Of a DNA stretch of 64,000 nt, positions 19,628-31,283 are shown in pieces. The notes under the pieces are model-generated. The model was given only the letters and a program-made list of their open reading frames with translations, searched no databases and was not told the origin of the DNA. Source of the stretch: Parvularculaceae bacterium. GTDB taxonomy: Bacteria; Pseudomonadota; Alphaproteobacteria; Caulobacterales; Parvularculaceae. Positions within the stretch are counted from its first letter, which is position 1; each line of letters begins with the position of its first letter. The translations under genes and the position numbers were made by a program. The stretch lies in contig JANQMJ010000015.1 in the NCBI GenBank assembly GCA_028280115.1, positions 186,001 through 250,000 of the forward strand, in the 5' to 3' direction.

Positions 19628-20623
19628 TTATTTTGATTTAAAGCCTTGCAGCACCTTGATGTAGTTGGCGCGTTCATAGGTTTCCGGGTTATCGATATTG
19701 CCGTGGCTGAGCTTGCCGCGGATGGCGTCGGGCGATTGAAGATCGCGGGAGTCGAGCCAGTGGATCAGTCCCTCTGACAACGCCTTCATATGCGAAATCC
19801 CGCGACGCAATAAGGCCGAGGTGGTCATCACCACGTCGGCGCCCGCCAAAAGGTACTTGACCACGTCGTCGGCATTTTGAACGCCCGTGGTTGCGGCGAG
19901 CGACGCCTCAATCCGCCCCGCAAGCACGCCGATCCACAACAGCGGCAGCCGCATCTCGAAGGAATGCGACAGCTCCAAACTCGTCTCGACGGAGAGTTTC
20001 AAAGGATCGATATCCGGTTCGTAAAAACGATTGAAGATGACCAAACCGCTGGCGCCGGCTCTGACCAACTCGCCGGCCATGTGACCAGGGGAGCTGAAAT
20101 AGGGACCGATCTTGACCGCGACGGGAATGTTCACGGTTGAAGCGACAGCGCCGACGATATCGACATAGCGTTTTTCCACGTCCCTGCCGCTCAGCGCGAT
20201 GTCGGACGGAACGAAAAAGATATTGAGCTCCATCGCGCGCGCGCCGGCGTTTTCCATATCGCGGGCGTACTCCACCCAGCCGCTGTCAGTCGCGCCGTTG
20301 AGACTGGCGATGACCGGAATGTCGAGCGCGTTCGTGGCCTCTTCGATCAGTTCAAGATGGTTGGACGTATCGAAGGCGTAAGACGTCTGTGCGGGGAAAT
20401 AACTCAACGCTTCGCCAAAGCTTTCCGCGCCGTGCAGCACCAGCGCGTCGAGGATTTCCTGCTCGCGGACGATCTGCTCCTCGAACGCCGACGGCAAAAC
20501 GACGGCGCCGGCGCCGAACTCCTCCAGCCGCTTGAGATTATCGAGATGCCCGTTGAGCGGGCTTGCGCTCGCCGCCAGCGGGCTCTTGAGGGTCAGGCCG
20601 AGATAGCGCGTTGTCAGATCCAT
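19628..20623 (-). CDS. Dihydroorotate-dehydrogenase-like TIM-barrel flavoprotein
   Basis: The protein has 331 residues, with the FMN-dependent class 1 DHOD/dihydropyrimidine-dehydrogenase barrel pattern. MDLTTRYLGLTLKSPLAASASPL opens it, followed by AMELNIFFVP, VAVKIGPYFS (FMN-binding Lys) and later GADVVMTTSALLRRG. The catalytic Cys of class 1B or Ser of class 2 enzymes is not obvious, so it may not be a pyrimidine enzyme. It starts 10 bp after nifJ and follows two redox genes. This context suggests a redox role linked to ferredoxin rather than pyrD function. Confidence 0.8.
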   Translation of the reverse strand: MDLTTRYLGLTLKSPLAASASPLNGHLDNLKRLEEFGAGAVVLPSAFEEQIVREQEILDALVLHGAESFGEALSYFPAQTSYAFDTSNHLELIEEATNALDIPVIASLNGATDSGWVEYARDMENAGARAMELNIFFVPSDIALSGRDVEKRYVDIVGAVASTVNIPVAVKIGPYFSSPGHMAGELVRAGASGLVIFNRFYEPDIDPLKLSVETSLELSHSFEMRLPLLWIGVLAGRIEASLAATTGVQNADDVVKYLLAGADVVMTTSALLRRGISHMKALSEGLIHWLDSRDLQSPDAIRGKLSHGNIDNPETYERANYIKVLQGFKSK

Positions 20624-20633
20624 TTCGTGGCCC

Positions 20634-23600
20634 TCACCGTTTCCGCGCCGCGCCGAGCGTTCGCGAAGGATCCGGCCCGGCTTCCATTTCGGCGAACTCT
20701 TCGTAGGTGCGGTACTTGTCGAGGATCAACTCTTGCGCCTCCTCGAGAAGCGCGGCGGCTTCCTCGGGCCGGTGGGCCGCCAGCGCGCTGTAGCGCAACT
20801 CATTATACGCGTAATCCTTGAAGGGAATCGTCGGCCGCGGCGAATCGAGTTGGAACGGCGGCACGCCGACATCCTTCAGCGCCGGATCGTATCGGAGCAG
20901 CGGCCAATAGCCGCTCGCGGCAGCCTTGCTCTGCTGGTCGAGGCCCTGGCGCAAATCGAAACCGTGCGCGATGCAATGGCTGTAGGCGAGAATCAGCGAC
21001 GGCCCTTCATAGGCTTCCGCCTCACGGAACGCCTGCAGGGTCTGTTGCGGATTGGCGCCCATGGCCACCTGCGCCACATAGACGTTTCCGTAGGCGATCG
21101 CCTGCAAAGCCAAGTCCTTGCGCGGCGTGCGTTTGCCGGCGGCGGCGAATTTGGCGATGGCCCCAAGCGGGGTTGCTTTCGACGCCTGCCCGCCGGTGTT
21201 GGAATAGACCTCGGTGTCCATCACCAGCACGTTGACGTTGCGTCCGCTGGCCAAGACGTGATCGAGACCGCCATAGCCGATGTCATAGGCCCAGCCGTCG
21301 CCGCCGACGATCCAGATGCTGCGCCGGACAAGATGATCGACCACCGACAATAGATCCTGGACTTTCGCGTTGTCTTTCAGCGCGAGAAGCCGGATCTTGA
21401 GCAAGCCGACCCGTTCGCGCTGCGCCCTGATTTCCGATTCCCGGATCTGCGGCGCCGAGAGAATGTCGGCGACGAGTTCCTCGCCGACCTCGCCGGCAAG
21501 CTGGGTGAGCAATGACTGCGCCAAGTCCACATGCTTGTCGGCGGCGAGACGAAAACCAAAACCGAACTCGGCGTTGTCCTCAAACAGCGAGTTCGACCAG
21601 GTCGGTCCGCGCCCTTCGCTGTTCTTCGTCCAGGGGGTCACGGGCAGATTGCCGCTATAAATCGACGAGCAGCCGGTGGCGTTCGCCACCATCAGCCGGT
21701 CGCCGAAAAGCTGGGACAACAATTTGACATAAGGCGTCTCGCCGCACCCCGTGCAGGCCCCGGGAAACTCGAACAACGGTTCGAGAAACTGCACGCCGCG
21801 CACATTGGCGAAGTCGACACGCGCGCGATCGTTGACCGGCAGCGTTTCGAAAAAGGCGATGTGCTCGCGCTCTTTTTCAACCAACCCGGTTTTGTCGGTG
21901 AGATTAACCGCCCTTACGCCCGGCTCTACAGGACTTTGCGCCGGGCACGCTTCGACACACAGTCCGCAGCCGGTGCAGTCCTCAATATAAAACTGCAGCG
22001 AAAATCGAGCGTCGGGATAGCCGCGCGCGTTGATCGGCGCGGACTTAAACGTTTCCGGCGCATTTTCGAGCGAAGACTCGTCATAGTATTTCGCGCGGAT
22101 GACGCTGTGCGGGCACACAAAACCGCATTGTCCGCATTGAATGCACAGATCCTCACGCCAGACCGGCACCTGTTCGGAGATGTTGCGTTTTTCCCAAACC
22201 GCGGTGCCAGTGGGAAATGTTCCGTCGACCGGCACGGCGCTGACCGGGATGTCGTCGCCCTTGCCCGCCATCATCGGCGCGGTGACGTTGCGCACAAAAT
22301 CGGGCGCAATGTCCGGCACGGTCGGCGGCCGCTCAAAGCTGCTCGTCACTTTTTTCGGCGTTTTGACTTCATGCATCCGGTCGAGGGCGCCGTTGACCGC
22401 CGCGAAATTCTTCTCCACCACCTGACGGCCTTTGCGGCCATAAGTCTTTTCAATAGACTTTTTAATTTTGTCGATCGCTTCGTCGCGCGGCAGTATGCCG
22501 GAAAGAGCGAAAAAACAGGTTTGCAAAATCGTGTTCGTGCGTGAGCCCAATCCGAGCTCGCGCGCTGTCGACGACGCATCAATCACGTAAAATTTGAGCT
22601 GCTTGTCGATGATCTGCTTCTGCACGGTTCGCGGCAGCCGGTCCCAGACCTCGTCCGGTCCATAAGGACTGTTCAACAGGAAGATCGCCCCCGGCGCGGC
22701 GAGGTCCAGGACATCATTCTTGATCACGAAATGAAACTGGTGGCAGGCGACGAAATTGGCCGAATGAATGAGATAGGGCGAGCGGATCGGATTCGGCCCG
22801 AACCGCAGATGCGAGATCGTTTGCGCGCCGGATTTGTGAGAATCGTAGACGAAATATCCTTGCGCAAACCGGCCGGCGTCCTCAGCGATGATCTTGACGC
22901 TGTTCTTGTTCGCCCCAACGGTGCCGTCAGCGCCCAGCCCGAAGAACACCGCACGCACCACTTCGTCGGGCTCGATCGCATAATCCGCATCGACCTCCAG
23001 GCTGGTGTGCGTGACATCGTCGACAATGCCTACGGTGAAGCCGTGTTTCGGATCGGCCTTCTTCAATTCGTCGAACACCGCCTTGACTTGCGCCGGATCG
23101 AAATCCTTCGAGGACAGACCATATCGACCGCCGATCATGCGCGGCAGTTTCTTCCGCTCGCCGCGGGCGACGGCGTCCGCAAGGGCCGCCACGACGTCGA
23201 GATATAATGGCTCGCCGGCCGCCCCCGGCTCCTTGGTGCGGTCAAGCACGGCGATCGCCTTGCAGCTTTGCGGCAGCGCCGCCAATAGATGCCTGATTGA
23301 AAAAGGGCGATAGAGCCGGACGGCGATCCCGCCGATCTTTTCCCCGCGCGCCGTTAGATCGGCGACCGTCTCGCGCATCACGTCGACGCCCGACCCCATG
23401 GCGATGACCACGCGTTCTGCGTCCGGCGCGCCGAAATAGTCAAACAGCTTGTAGCGCCGCCCGGTTAAATCGGCGAACTGGTCCATCGCCGCCTCAACGA
23501 TTGCCGGCGTCTCGGCGAAGAAACTGTTCGCCGCCTCTCGGCTCTGGAAGAAAACGTCAGGATTTTGCGCCGTCCCGCGGACAACGGGATTTTCCGGGCT

Positions 23601-24233
23601 TAGCGACCGGGCTCGATGCGCGCGAATCAAATCGTCGTCGATCATCGACCGGATCTGTTCGTCGCTGAGCACGTTAAGCGTATTGACCTCGTGCGAGGTG
23701 CGAAATCCGTCGAAAAAATGCATGAAAGGCACCCTCGATTTGAGCGTCGCCGTCTGGGCGATCAGCGTCATATCGTGGGATTCCTGCACCGAATTCGACG
23801 CCAGCATGGCGAAACCGGTCTGTCTTGTGGCCATCACGTCGGAATGATCGCCGAAAATGGACAGGCCGTGAGTCGCCAGCGCGCGCGCTGCAACATGGAA
23901 GACCGTGGGCGTCAGCTCGCCGGCGATCTTGAACATGTTCGGGATCATCAGCATCAGACCCTGCGATGCTGTAAATGTCGTGGTCAGCGCGCCGGCCTGC
24001 AGCGCGCCGTGCAAGGCGCCGGCGGCGCCGCCCTCGCTCTGCATTTCCTGGATGACCGGAACATTGCCCCAGATATTGGGCACGCCCGCGGAAGACCATT
24101 CATCGGCCAGTTCCGCCATCGGAGAGGAGGGCGTGATCGGATAGATCGCGCATACTTCATTCATCCGATAGGCGACATGGGCGACCGCGGTATTGCCTTC
24201 CATGGTCGCCATCGCAGCAGTGGTTTTAGCCAT
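20634..24233 (-). CDS. nifJ: Pyruvate:ferredoxin/flavodoxin oxidoreductase (NifJ type)
   Basis: This single-chain enzyme has 1199 residues. It oxidatively decarboxylates pyruvate or a related 2-oxoacid to acyl-CoA with thiamine pyrophosphate and Fe-S clusters. Domains in order: the pyrimidine-binding N-terminus (YPITPSSPMAELADEW), domain II, the gamma part (GLGADGTVGANKNSVKII), two 4Fe-4S motifs (CIQCGQCGFVCPHS and CTGCGLCVEACPA), and the TPP domain (CTGCGETPYVKLL, GDGWAYDIGYGGLDH). Its start overlaps the upstream flavoprotein stop by 8 bp, so translation is probably coupled. The enzyme is oxygen-sensitive in most organisms, and the operon carries an FNR-like box. Confidence 0.95.
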   Translation of the reverse strand: MAKTTAAMATMEGNTAVAHVAYRMNEVCAIYPITPSSPMAELADEWSSAGVPNIWGNVPVIQEMQSEGGAAGALHGALQAGALTTTFTASQGLMLMIPNMFKIAGELTPTVFHVAARALATHGLSIFGDHSDVMATRQTGFAMLASNSVQESHDMTLIAQTATLKSRVPFMHFFDGFRTSHEVNTLNVLSDEQIRSMIDDDLIRAHRARSLSPENPVVRGTAQNPDVFFQSREAANSFFAETPAIVEAAMDQFADLTGRRYKLFDYFGAPDAERVVIAMGSGVDVMRETVADLTARGEKIGGIAVRLYRPFSIRHLLAALPQSCKAIAVLDRTKEPGAAGEPLYLDVVAALADAVARGERKKLPRMIGGRYGLSSKDFDPAQVKAVFDELKKADPKHGFTVGIVDDVTHTSLEVDADYAIEPDEVVRAVFFGLGADGTVGANKNSVKIIAEDAGRFAQGYFVYDSHKSGAQTISHLRFGPNPIRSPYLIHSANFVACHQFHFVIKNDVLDLAAPGAIFLLNSPYGPDEVWDRLPRTVQKQIIDKQLKFYVIDASSTARELGLGSRTNTILQTCFFALSGILPRDEAIDKIKKSIEKTYGRKGRQVVEKNFAAVNGALDRMHEVKTPKKVTSSFERPPTVPDIAPDFVRNVTAPMMAGKGDDIPVSAVPVDGTFPTGTAVWEKRNISEQVPVWREDLCIQCGQCGFVCPHSVIRAKYYDESSLENAPETFKSAPINARGYPDARFSLQFYIEDCTGCGLCVEACPAQSPVEPGVRAVNLTDKTGLVEKEREHIAFFETLPVNDRARVDFANVRGVQFLEPLFEFPGACTGCGETPYVKLLSQLFGDRLMVANATGCSSIYSGNLPVTPWTKNSEGRGPTWSNSLFEDNAEFGFGFRLAADKHVDLAQSLLTQLAGEVGEELVADILSAPQIRESEIRAQRERVGLLKIRLLALKDNAKVQDLLSVVDHLVRRSIWIVGGDGWAYDIGYGGLDHVLASGRNVNVLVMDTEVYSNTGGQASKATPLGAIAKFAAAGKRTPRKDLALQAIAYGNVYVAQVAMGANPQQTLQAFREAEAYEGPSLILAYSHCIAHGFDLRQGLDQQSKAAASGYWPLLRYDPALKDVGVPPFQLDSPRPTIPFKDYAYNELRYSALAAHRPEEAAALLEEAQELILDKYRTYEEFAEMEAGPDPSRTLGAARKR

Positions 24234-25866
24234 TGGAAGCGGTCTCCGGTATCATGTCGATGGCGTGGCATGGGCATTGTTCGAAACACGTCGCACAGCC
24301 GGTGCATTTGTCATAGTCAAACTTATAACGCTGTCCCGGACCGAGCTTGATGATCGCGTCTTCGGGACAGGCTGCATAGCAGTTGTCGCACTCATAACAG
24401 TCGCCGCATGAATAACAGCGCTGGGCCTCATAGCGCGCTTCGGCGTCGCTGAGGCCGGCCACGATTTCGTCGAAGCCTTCGATCCGTTTTGCCGATTCAA
24501 GCATGTTTTGCTGACGCGGGTCGGCATCGGAATAGACCGGCAGATGCAGCTTATCGAATGTCACGATCTCCGCGGCTTGCGGTTCCTGATATTCCTCGCC
24601 GCGCAGCCAGGCGTCGATATTGCGCGCCGCTTTCTTGCCGTGACCGACCGCAATAGTCACCGACTGGTCGCCAGGCACCATATCGCCGCCGGCGAAGACG
24701 CCTTCAGCCCCGGTCATCATGTTCGGCCCGACTTCGACGGCGCCGTTCCAGGTGAATTCAAGCCCCGGTACGTTCTGCAGGAATCCGCTGTCGGTCTGCT
24801 GCCCAAGCGCCAGCACCACCGCATCGGCGGAAAGGTTGTCGAACTCGCCGGTCGGCTGCGGCTTGCCGTTCTCGTCGATTTCCATGCGCTCGACCGTGAG
24901 GTCGGTTCCCGCAATCTCCTTGATCGTGGTCAGCCATTTGATCTTGACGCCTTCCTCAATCGCTTCATCCGCCTCGAATTCATGCGCCGGCATATGCTCG
25001 CGATCGCGCCGGTAGACGATGACCGTCTCCGTAGCCCCCAGCCGCTTGGCGGTGCGCGCCGCATCCATTGCGGTGTTGCCGCCGCCGTAAACCACCACGC
25101 GCCGTCCGAGCAGCGGCGGCTCGCCTTCGCTCGCTTCATGGAGCATGTTCACGGCGTCGTAGATCTTGGCCGCATCCCGGACCGGAATATCGACCCGCTT
25201 GCCCATACCGGCGCCGATAGCGACGAACGCAGCGTCAAACCCGCCCTCTTCCTTTTCCTTAAGAAGATCGGTCACCTTGTGATTGGTGACGATCTTGACG
25301 CCAAGCGCCTCGATGCGCGCCACTTCTGCGGCAAGCTCGTGCCGCGGCATGCGATAGGCGGGAATGCCGAAATGCATCATGCCGCCGGCGACCGGTCCTG
25401 CTTCGTGGATTTCAACCTGATGGCCGAGCCGGGCGAGATGATAGGCGGCGGAAAGGCCCGACGGGCCGGCGCCGACCACCAGCACTTTTTTGCCGCTCGG
25501 CGGGCGTTCGGGCGTAAAGGCCCAGTTTTCCGCCAAGGCGAGATCGCCGAGAAAGCGTTCCACCGCATGAATGCTGACCGGCGCATCGACCTCGCCCCGG
25601 TTACAATCCGATTCGCAAGGGTGATAGCATACGCGTCCGTGTACGGAGGGCATCGGATTTTGCGAAACCAGAATATTCCATGCATCGAAATACCGGCCGG
25701 CTTGCGCCGCGGAAAGCCACTCCCTGATATCCTCCCCGGCCGGACACGCATTGCTGCATGGCACCGTCAGCGTAACATAAAGCGGTTTCTGATGCCGGAC
25801 CGGACCCACACTGCTTGTCACAGTCGGATCAACCGGCGGCGCAAAATCCTTAAGTCTCGGGCTCAT
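24226..25866 (-). CDS. GltD-like NAD(P)H:ferredoxin-type flavoprotein with C-terminal ferredoxin domain
   Basis: The protein has 546 residues. The N-terminal glutamate-synthase Fe-S domain has CSNACPAGEDIREW and CYHPCESDCNRGE. It is followed by an FAD site (VVGAGPSGLSAAYHLA) and a second Rossmann site for NAD(P)H (VVYGGGNTAMDAARTA). A two-cluster ferredoxin tail follows, with CYSCGDCYECDNCYAACP and CTGCATCFEQCPCHAI. No gltB is nearby, so it is unlikely to be glutamate synthase. With nifJ overlapping its stop, it probably passes electrons between ferredoxin and NAD(P)H. It is the first gene of the three-gene operon. Confidence 0.85.
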   Translation of the reverse strand: MSPRLKDFAPPVDPTVTSSVGPVRHQKPLYVTLTVPCSNACPAGEDIREWLSAAQAGRYFDAWNILVSQNPMPSVHGRVCYHPCESDCNRGEVDAPVSIHAVERFLGDLALAENWAFTPERPPSGKKVLVVGAGPSGLSAAYHLARLGHQVEIHEAGPVAGGMMHFGIPAYRMPRHELAAEVARIEALGVKIVTNHKVTDLLKEKEEGGFDAAFVAIGAGMGKRVDIPVRDAAKIYDAVNMLHEASEGEPPLLGRRVVVYGGGNTAMDAARTAKRLGATETVIVYRRDREHMPAHEFEADEAIEEGVKIKWLTTIKEIAGTDLTVERMEIDENGKPQPTGEFDNLSADAVVLALGQQTDSGFLQNVPGLEFTWNGAVEVGPNMMTGAEGVFAGGDMVPGDQSVTIAVGHGKKAARNIDAWLRGEEYQEPQAAEIVTFDKLHLPVYSDADPRQQNMLESAKRIEGFDEIVAGLSDAEARYEAQRCYSCGDCYECDNCYAACPEDAIIKLGPGQRYKFDYDKCTGCATCFEQCPCHAIDMIPETASNG

Positions 25867-26250
25867 GGTTTTAAAACCCCTGCATTGTTCTTTTCGACCG
25901 GAAAGCCGCCGGCCTGATCGTTGCCGACAAGACTAGCGTCCCGGCGCGGATCGTAAAACCTTTATTGCCGCGCTGGCTTCACGCATCGCAGGACAACCGG
26001 CTTTATCTCAAGATAGATGGGCCCGGCGCAGCCAAACAGGCTTGCAACGCGCCGCCGATGGCAATCGCGCGTGATGCAATTTCTTGACATATGTCAATTA
26101 AACGTTGCGCGAAAGAAATGAATGCAACAGCAGCCTATCGGAAGGAACGTCGCCCAAACGCGACCTATTGCGCAGCCTTTAAGAGCCGAACCGGAGCATA
26201 CTGTACGCTGTCGCAACGATGGCGTCGTCGCGCTTGAGGCTGCGCCCGGT
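25867..26250. other. Intergenic region guaA / redox operon
   Basis: This 384-bp stretch lies downstream of guaA and upstream of the GltD-like gene, both on the minus strand. I see no coding pattern. It contains the FNR-type palindrome at 26084-26097, about 218 bp before the operon start codon. No convincing -10 could be placed at the spacing expected for a class II FNR promoter. Confidence 0.6.
26084..26097 (-). promoter_or_regulatory. FNR/FixK-type operator TTGACATATGTCAA
   Basis: This is a perfect 14-bp palindrome, TTGACATATGTCAA. It fits the FNR/FixK/DNR consensus TTGAY-N4-RTCAA at every fixed position. It is the only such site I noticed in the window. Being between the guaA stop and the first gene of the PFOR operon, it can only sensibly control the latter (minus strand). 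It implies induction at low oxygen by a Crp/FNR regulator encoded elsewhere. Confidence 0.6.
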
Positions 26251-27825
26251 CTATTCCCACTCTATCGTGCCCGGCGGTTTGGACGTTACGTCGTATACGA
26301 CGCGATTGACGCCGCGCACTTCGTTGATGATGCGGGTGGCGCAACGGCCAAGAAAATCATGGGGGAACGGATAATAATCCGCCGTCATGCCGTCGGTCGA
26401 GGTGACGGCGCGCAGCGCCAGCACATAGTCGTAGGTCCGCTCATCGCCCATGACCCCCACCGTGCGCACCGGCAAGAGCACGGCGAAGGCCTGCCAGATT
26501 TCATCGTAAAGGCCGGCCGTGCGGATTTCATCGAGATAAATGGCGTCGGCCTTGCGCAGAATATCCGCCTTTTCCTTGGTGACGTCGCCGGGAATACGGA
26601 TGGCGAGGCCCGGCCCGGGAAAGGGGTGCCGGCCGACGAAATGGTCCGGCAGGCCAAGCTCCCGGCCGAGCGCGCGCACTTCGTCCTTGAAAAGTTCGCG
26701 TAAAGGTTCGACGAGCTTGAGATTCATCCGCTCCGGCAGACCGCCCACATTGTGATGGGACTTAATGGTCGCCGACGGTCCGCCGGAAAACGACACGCTT
26801 TCGATGACGTCGGGATAGAGCGTTCCCTGGGCGAGAAACGCTGCGCCCTTGATCTTGCCCGCTTCCTCTTCGAAGACGTCGATGAATGTCGCGCCGATGA
26901 TCTTGCGCTTTTGTTCCGGATCGTCGACGCTGGCGAGCTTTTTCAAGAACAATTCTTCCGCCTGCACATGGATGAGCGGAATGTTATAGCTGTCGCGGAA
27001 GAGCCGCACGACTTCCTCACCCTCGCCGGCGCGCATCAATCCAGTATCGACAAAAACGCAAGTGAGTTGCTCTGCGATCGCTTCATGGATCAGGACAGCG
27101 GCGACGGAAGAATCAACGCCGCCCGAAAGCCCGCAGATGACCCGCGCCCCGCCCACCTGCTTGCGGATAAGCACAATCGCTTCGTCGCGGAAAGCGGCCA
27201 TGGTCCAGTCGCCGGAAAGGCCCGCGATCTTGTGCGTGAAGTTTTTCAAAAGCGCCGCGCCGTCGGGCGTGTGGACGACTTCCGGATGGAATTGCACGCC
27301 GTAGATTTTGCGCGCCTCGTCGGCGATGGCGGCGAAGGGCGCGCCGTCGGATTTGGCGATGACGGTAAAGCCTTCGGGAATGGCGTTGACCCGGTCGCCA
27401 TGGCTCATCCACACCTGATGGCGTGATCCCTCGGTCCAGACGCCGTCAAACAGCGGGCTTTCCTTGACAATGTCGATCATAGCGCGGCCGAACTCGCGAT
27501 GGTCGGAAGTTTCCACGTTGCCGCCAAGCTGAGCGCAGATCGTCTGCTCGCCATAGCAGATGCCGAGAATCGGAACGCCGAGATCAAATATCGCTTTCGG
27601 CGCGCGCGGGCTCTGGTCGGTTTTGACGCTCGCCGGCCCGCCGGAGAGAATGATCGCGCGCGGCGCGAATTCACCAAGAAAGTCGTCGCCGATCCGGTTG
27701 AACGGGTGGATCTCACAATAAACGCCGGACTCCCGGAGGCGACGGGCGATGAGTTGCGTCACCTGGCTGCCGAAATCGACAATCAGGATGCGGGCGTGCT
27801 GTTCGGCGTGCGGGTCGAGAGACAT
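26251..27825 (-). CDS. guaA: GMP synthase (glutamine-hydrolysing)
   Basis: The protein has 524 residues. The N-terminal class I glutamine amidotransferase domain has its Cys in ILGICYGEQ and its His in [10 protein letters not shown]. The ATP-pyrophosphatase domain has the PP-loop [12 protein letters not shown]. The C-terminal dimerisation domain ends [15 protein letters not shown]. It converts XMP to GMP. It begins 9 bp after the rsmB-like stop, in a run with guaB one gene upstream, so both GMP-specific steps are encoded together. Confidence 0.97.
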   Translation of the reverse strand: MSLDPHAEQHARILIVDFGSQVTQLIARRLRESGVYCEIHPFNRIGDDFLGEFAPRAIILSGGPASVKTDQSPRAPKAIFDLGVPILGICYGEQTICAQLGGNVETSDHREFGRAMIDIVKESPLFDGVWTEGSRHQVWMSHGDRVNAIPEGFTVIAKSDGAPFAAIADEARKIYGVQFHPEVVHTPDGAALLKNFTHKIAGLSGDWTMAAFRDEAIVLIRKQVGGARVICGLSGGVDSSVAAVLIHEAIAEQLTCVFVDTGLMRAGEGEEVVRLFRDSYNIPLIHVQAEELFLKKLASVDDPEQKRKIIGATFIDVFEEEAGKIKGAAFLAQGTLYPDVIESVSFSGGPSATIKSHHNVGGLPERMNLKLVEPLRELFKDEVRALGRELGLPDHFVGRHPFPGPGLAIRIPGDVTKEKADILRKADAIYLDEIRTAGLYDEIWQAFAVLLPVRTVGVMGDERTYDYVLALRAVTSTDGMTADYYPFPHDFLGRCATRIINEVRGVNRVVYDVTSKPPGTIEWE

Positions 27826-27834
27826 GGTGGGGTC

Positions 27835-29225
27835 TTAGCCGGTTCGTTTCAAAGTCGCGATAAAAAAACCATCGCCGCGAAGCCTGTCGGGCGTGATACG
27901 CAAGGCGCCCTCGGGCGTAACGCAAGGCGCAAGGGCGATGCGGCCCTCGTCGGTCAAAAGGCCGGACGCGGCGATTTCATCGAGCGCCGGCGTCATGGCG
28001 AAGTCGGGATGAGCGTCCAGAAACGTTTCCAGCCGGTCCTCGTTTTCCTCCATGAGAAAAGAACACGTCGCCCAGACCAGACGCCCCCCAGGTTTCACGT
28101 AAACCGCCGCCTCGCGCAGCACGGCGTCCTGTTCGGCAATGCGCCGTTCCAACTGCTGCGGCGTCAGGCGCCATTTCGTATCGGGATGGCGCCGCCAGGT
28201 CCCAACGCCGGTGCAGGGTGCGTCGATAAAGACGACATCCATTTTTTCTTTGAGGTTTTCCAGCGCATCTTGGTCCGTGGCCGGGTTAATAACCTGCAAA
28301 TTCCTCACGCCCGCCCGTTTGGCGCGATGATAGAGCGGCTTGAGACGCCGGGCGTCGCTGTCATAGGCGTAAAGCTGGCCGGTATTTTCCATCAGCGCCG
28401 CCAGCGCCAGGGTCTTGCCGCCCCCGCCGGCGCAAAAATCCAAAACCTGCACGCCTTTGACAGCGCCGGCCGCCGCGGCGGCGATTTGCGAGCTTACATC
28501 CTGCACTTCGACCCAGCCCTTGTTGAAGGCGGGAATGACAGTAACGGCGGGCGCGCGTTCGGCCGAGTCCGGCGCGGCAATGCGCGCAGACGTCGTCAGT
28601 AGGGGGAGCGCTTCGCCTTTGACTTTCTTGAGCGCAGCGAGCGCTTTTTCCGGCTCGGTCTTGAGCGTGTTGATGCGCAGGTCGATGTCGGCGCGCTCGG
28701 CGAAGCTCGACATGGTCCGTGCAGCGTCATCGCCGAACACGCGCTCGATTTGCGGCGTCAGCCATTCGGGGAAATCCCCGGCGATGTGATTACAAAATAT
28801 GACAAAATATACGTCTAAATTTTGACCATCTATTTTGACAGATGAAGGCAATTCGAACATCGGAACGAGCGGCTTGGATTTTAGGGCCTGCGTCTCGACC
28901 TCAGTTAATTCACCCGGACCATGCGGCATTTCACCGGCAGCTTCCGCAATTTCCTCAATCGACATGTTCCAAACGAATCGTAAGGCGCCAATTGCAAGGG
29001 CGCGCGGTTCATCATTCAGCATTGCGGCATTTCGCATTGCGACCGCAATCCTCATTCTTTTTCGCAACACATCCAAACACAGTCCCGAAATCCACGCCCG
29101 GTCCTTGGCGCCGGCATAGCGCGCGCATCGCGCCCAGTCGGCGATCGCGGTCTTGAGGGGTACGCGGCGCTTGTCGAAGTCTTCAAGAATTTCGATGGCG
29201 GCGCTCAAACGCCCGGATAAACGCA

Positions 29226-29226
<1 letters not shown>
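27835..29226 (-). CDS. rsmB: RsmB-family 16S rRNA m5C methyltransferase
   Basis: The protein has 463 residues. An N-terminal NusB-like helical region is followed by a SAM-dependent domain with VLDFCAGGGGKTLALAAL (motif I), DAPCTGVGTWRRHPDTKWRL (motif IV) and WATCSFLMEENED (motif VI with the catalytic Cys). This layout is that of RsmB/Fmu, which methylates C967 of 16S rRNA; the exact target here is by family. Its ATG overlaps the guaB stop (TAATG), so translation is probably coupled. Confidence 0.85.
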
Positions 29227-30710
<1,484 letters not shown>

Positions 30711-31283
30711 TCATACGATGGTCGGTTCGGAAAGAACGCCTTGTGCGTCAAACGACTGGATCACTATTTCGCCGGGGCAATCGACATCCGTCTCGATCAC
30801 GATTTCCAGCGTTTTTTGCATGCGCGCCCTGTGCGAGGACACAAATGATTCTAACGCTTTTGCAGCGCCGATAGCCGCATCCATGCCTGAGCCGCGCGCC
30901 CAAAAGACGCCGCGCTCAACCTCTGTAAGACAAAAACTGTTGTCGAAGTCCCAGATAGCGCCTGTTTTGTGAACGAGAATCCCGCTGCCGGTATAACGCT
31001 TCACGCCTTCGTCCATTTCGCCGATGTCAAACCGCCCATAGGCTTCACGCATGAATTTCACGATTTCAAACGGGTGCTGCGCGTTCTTTGGAAATTCGTC
31101 CGAACAGGCTTGCAGCGCTTCGGTTTTCGGTCCGGAGCCCGTGATGCCGATCGCCCAGCCGTCAAAGCTCACCCATTTTTTGTCAAGCGACGGGGCAACA
31201 AAGCTGCCGATCGACGCACGACCATTGCCGCCGAGCCAGACAACATTTTCTTGCTTGTCGCAGATCGCCGTGATGATGCTCAT
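30711..31283 (-). CDS. HslV/proteasome-like Ntn-hydrolase protein
   Basis: The protein has 190 residues. The N-terminus [26 protein letters not shown] aligns by eye with HslV (T-T-I-V-S-V... AGDGQATLG), and later IGITGSG and [19 protein letters not shown] match HslV's FAGG and GSGGNYALAAARAL. The residue in the place of the catalytic Thr1 is Ser2, which could act as nucleophile after Met removal. No HslU gene is adjacent. Its start overlaps the rlmE stop by 4 bp and guaB follows after 9 bp. Function unknown; the family call is by pattern. Confidence 0.6.
   Translation of the reverse strand: MSIITAICDKQENVVWLGGNGRASIGSFVAPSLDKKWVSFDGWAIGITGSGPKTEALQACSDEFPKNAQHPFEIVKFMREAYGRFDIGEMDEGVKRYTGSGILVHKTGAIWDFDNSFCLTEVERGVFWARGSGMDAAIGAAKALESFVSSHRARMQKTLEIVIETDVDCPGEIVIQSFDAQGVLSEPTIV

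Noticed and set aside
24508..25917. 469-codon plus-strand open frame
   Set aside because: Antisense to the GltD-like gene, whose Fe-S and Rossmann motifs are unmistakable.
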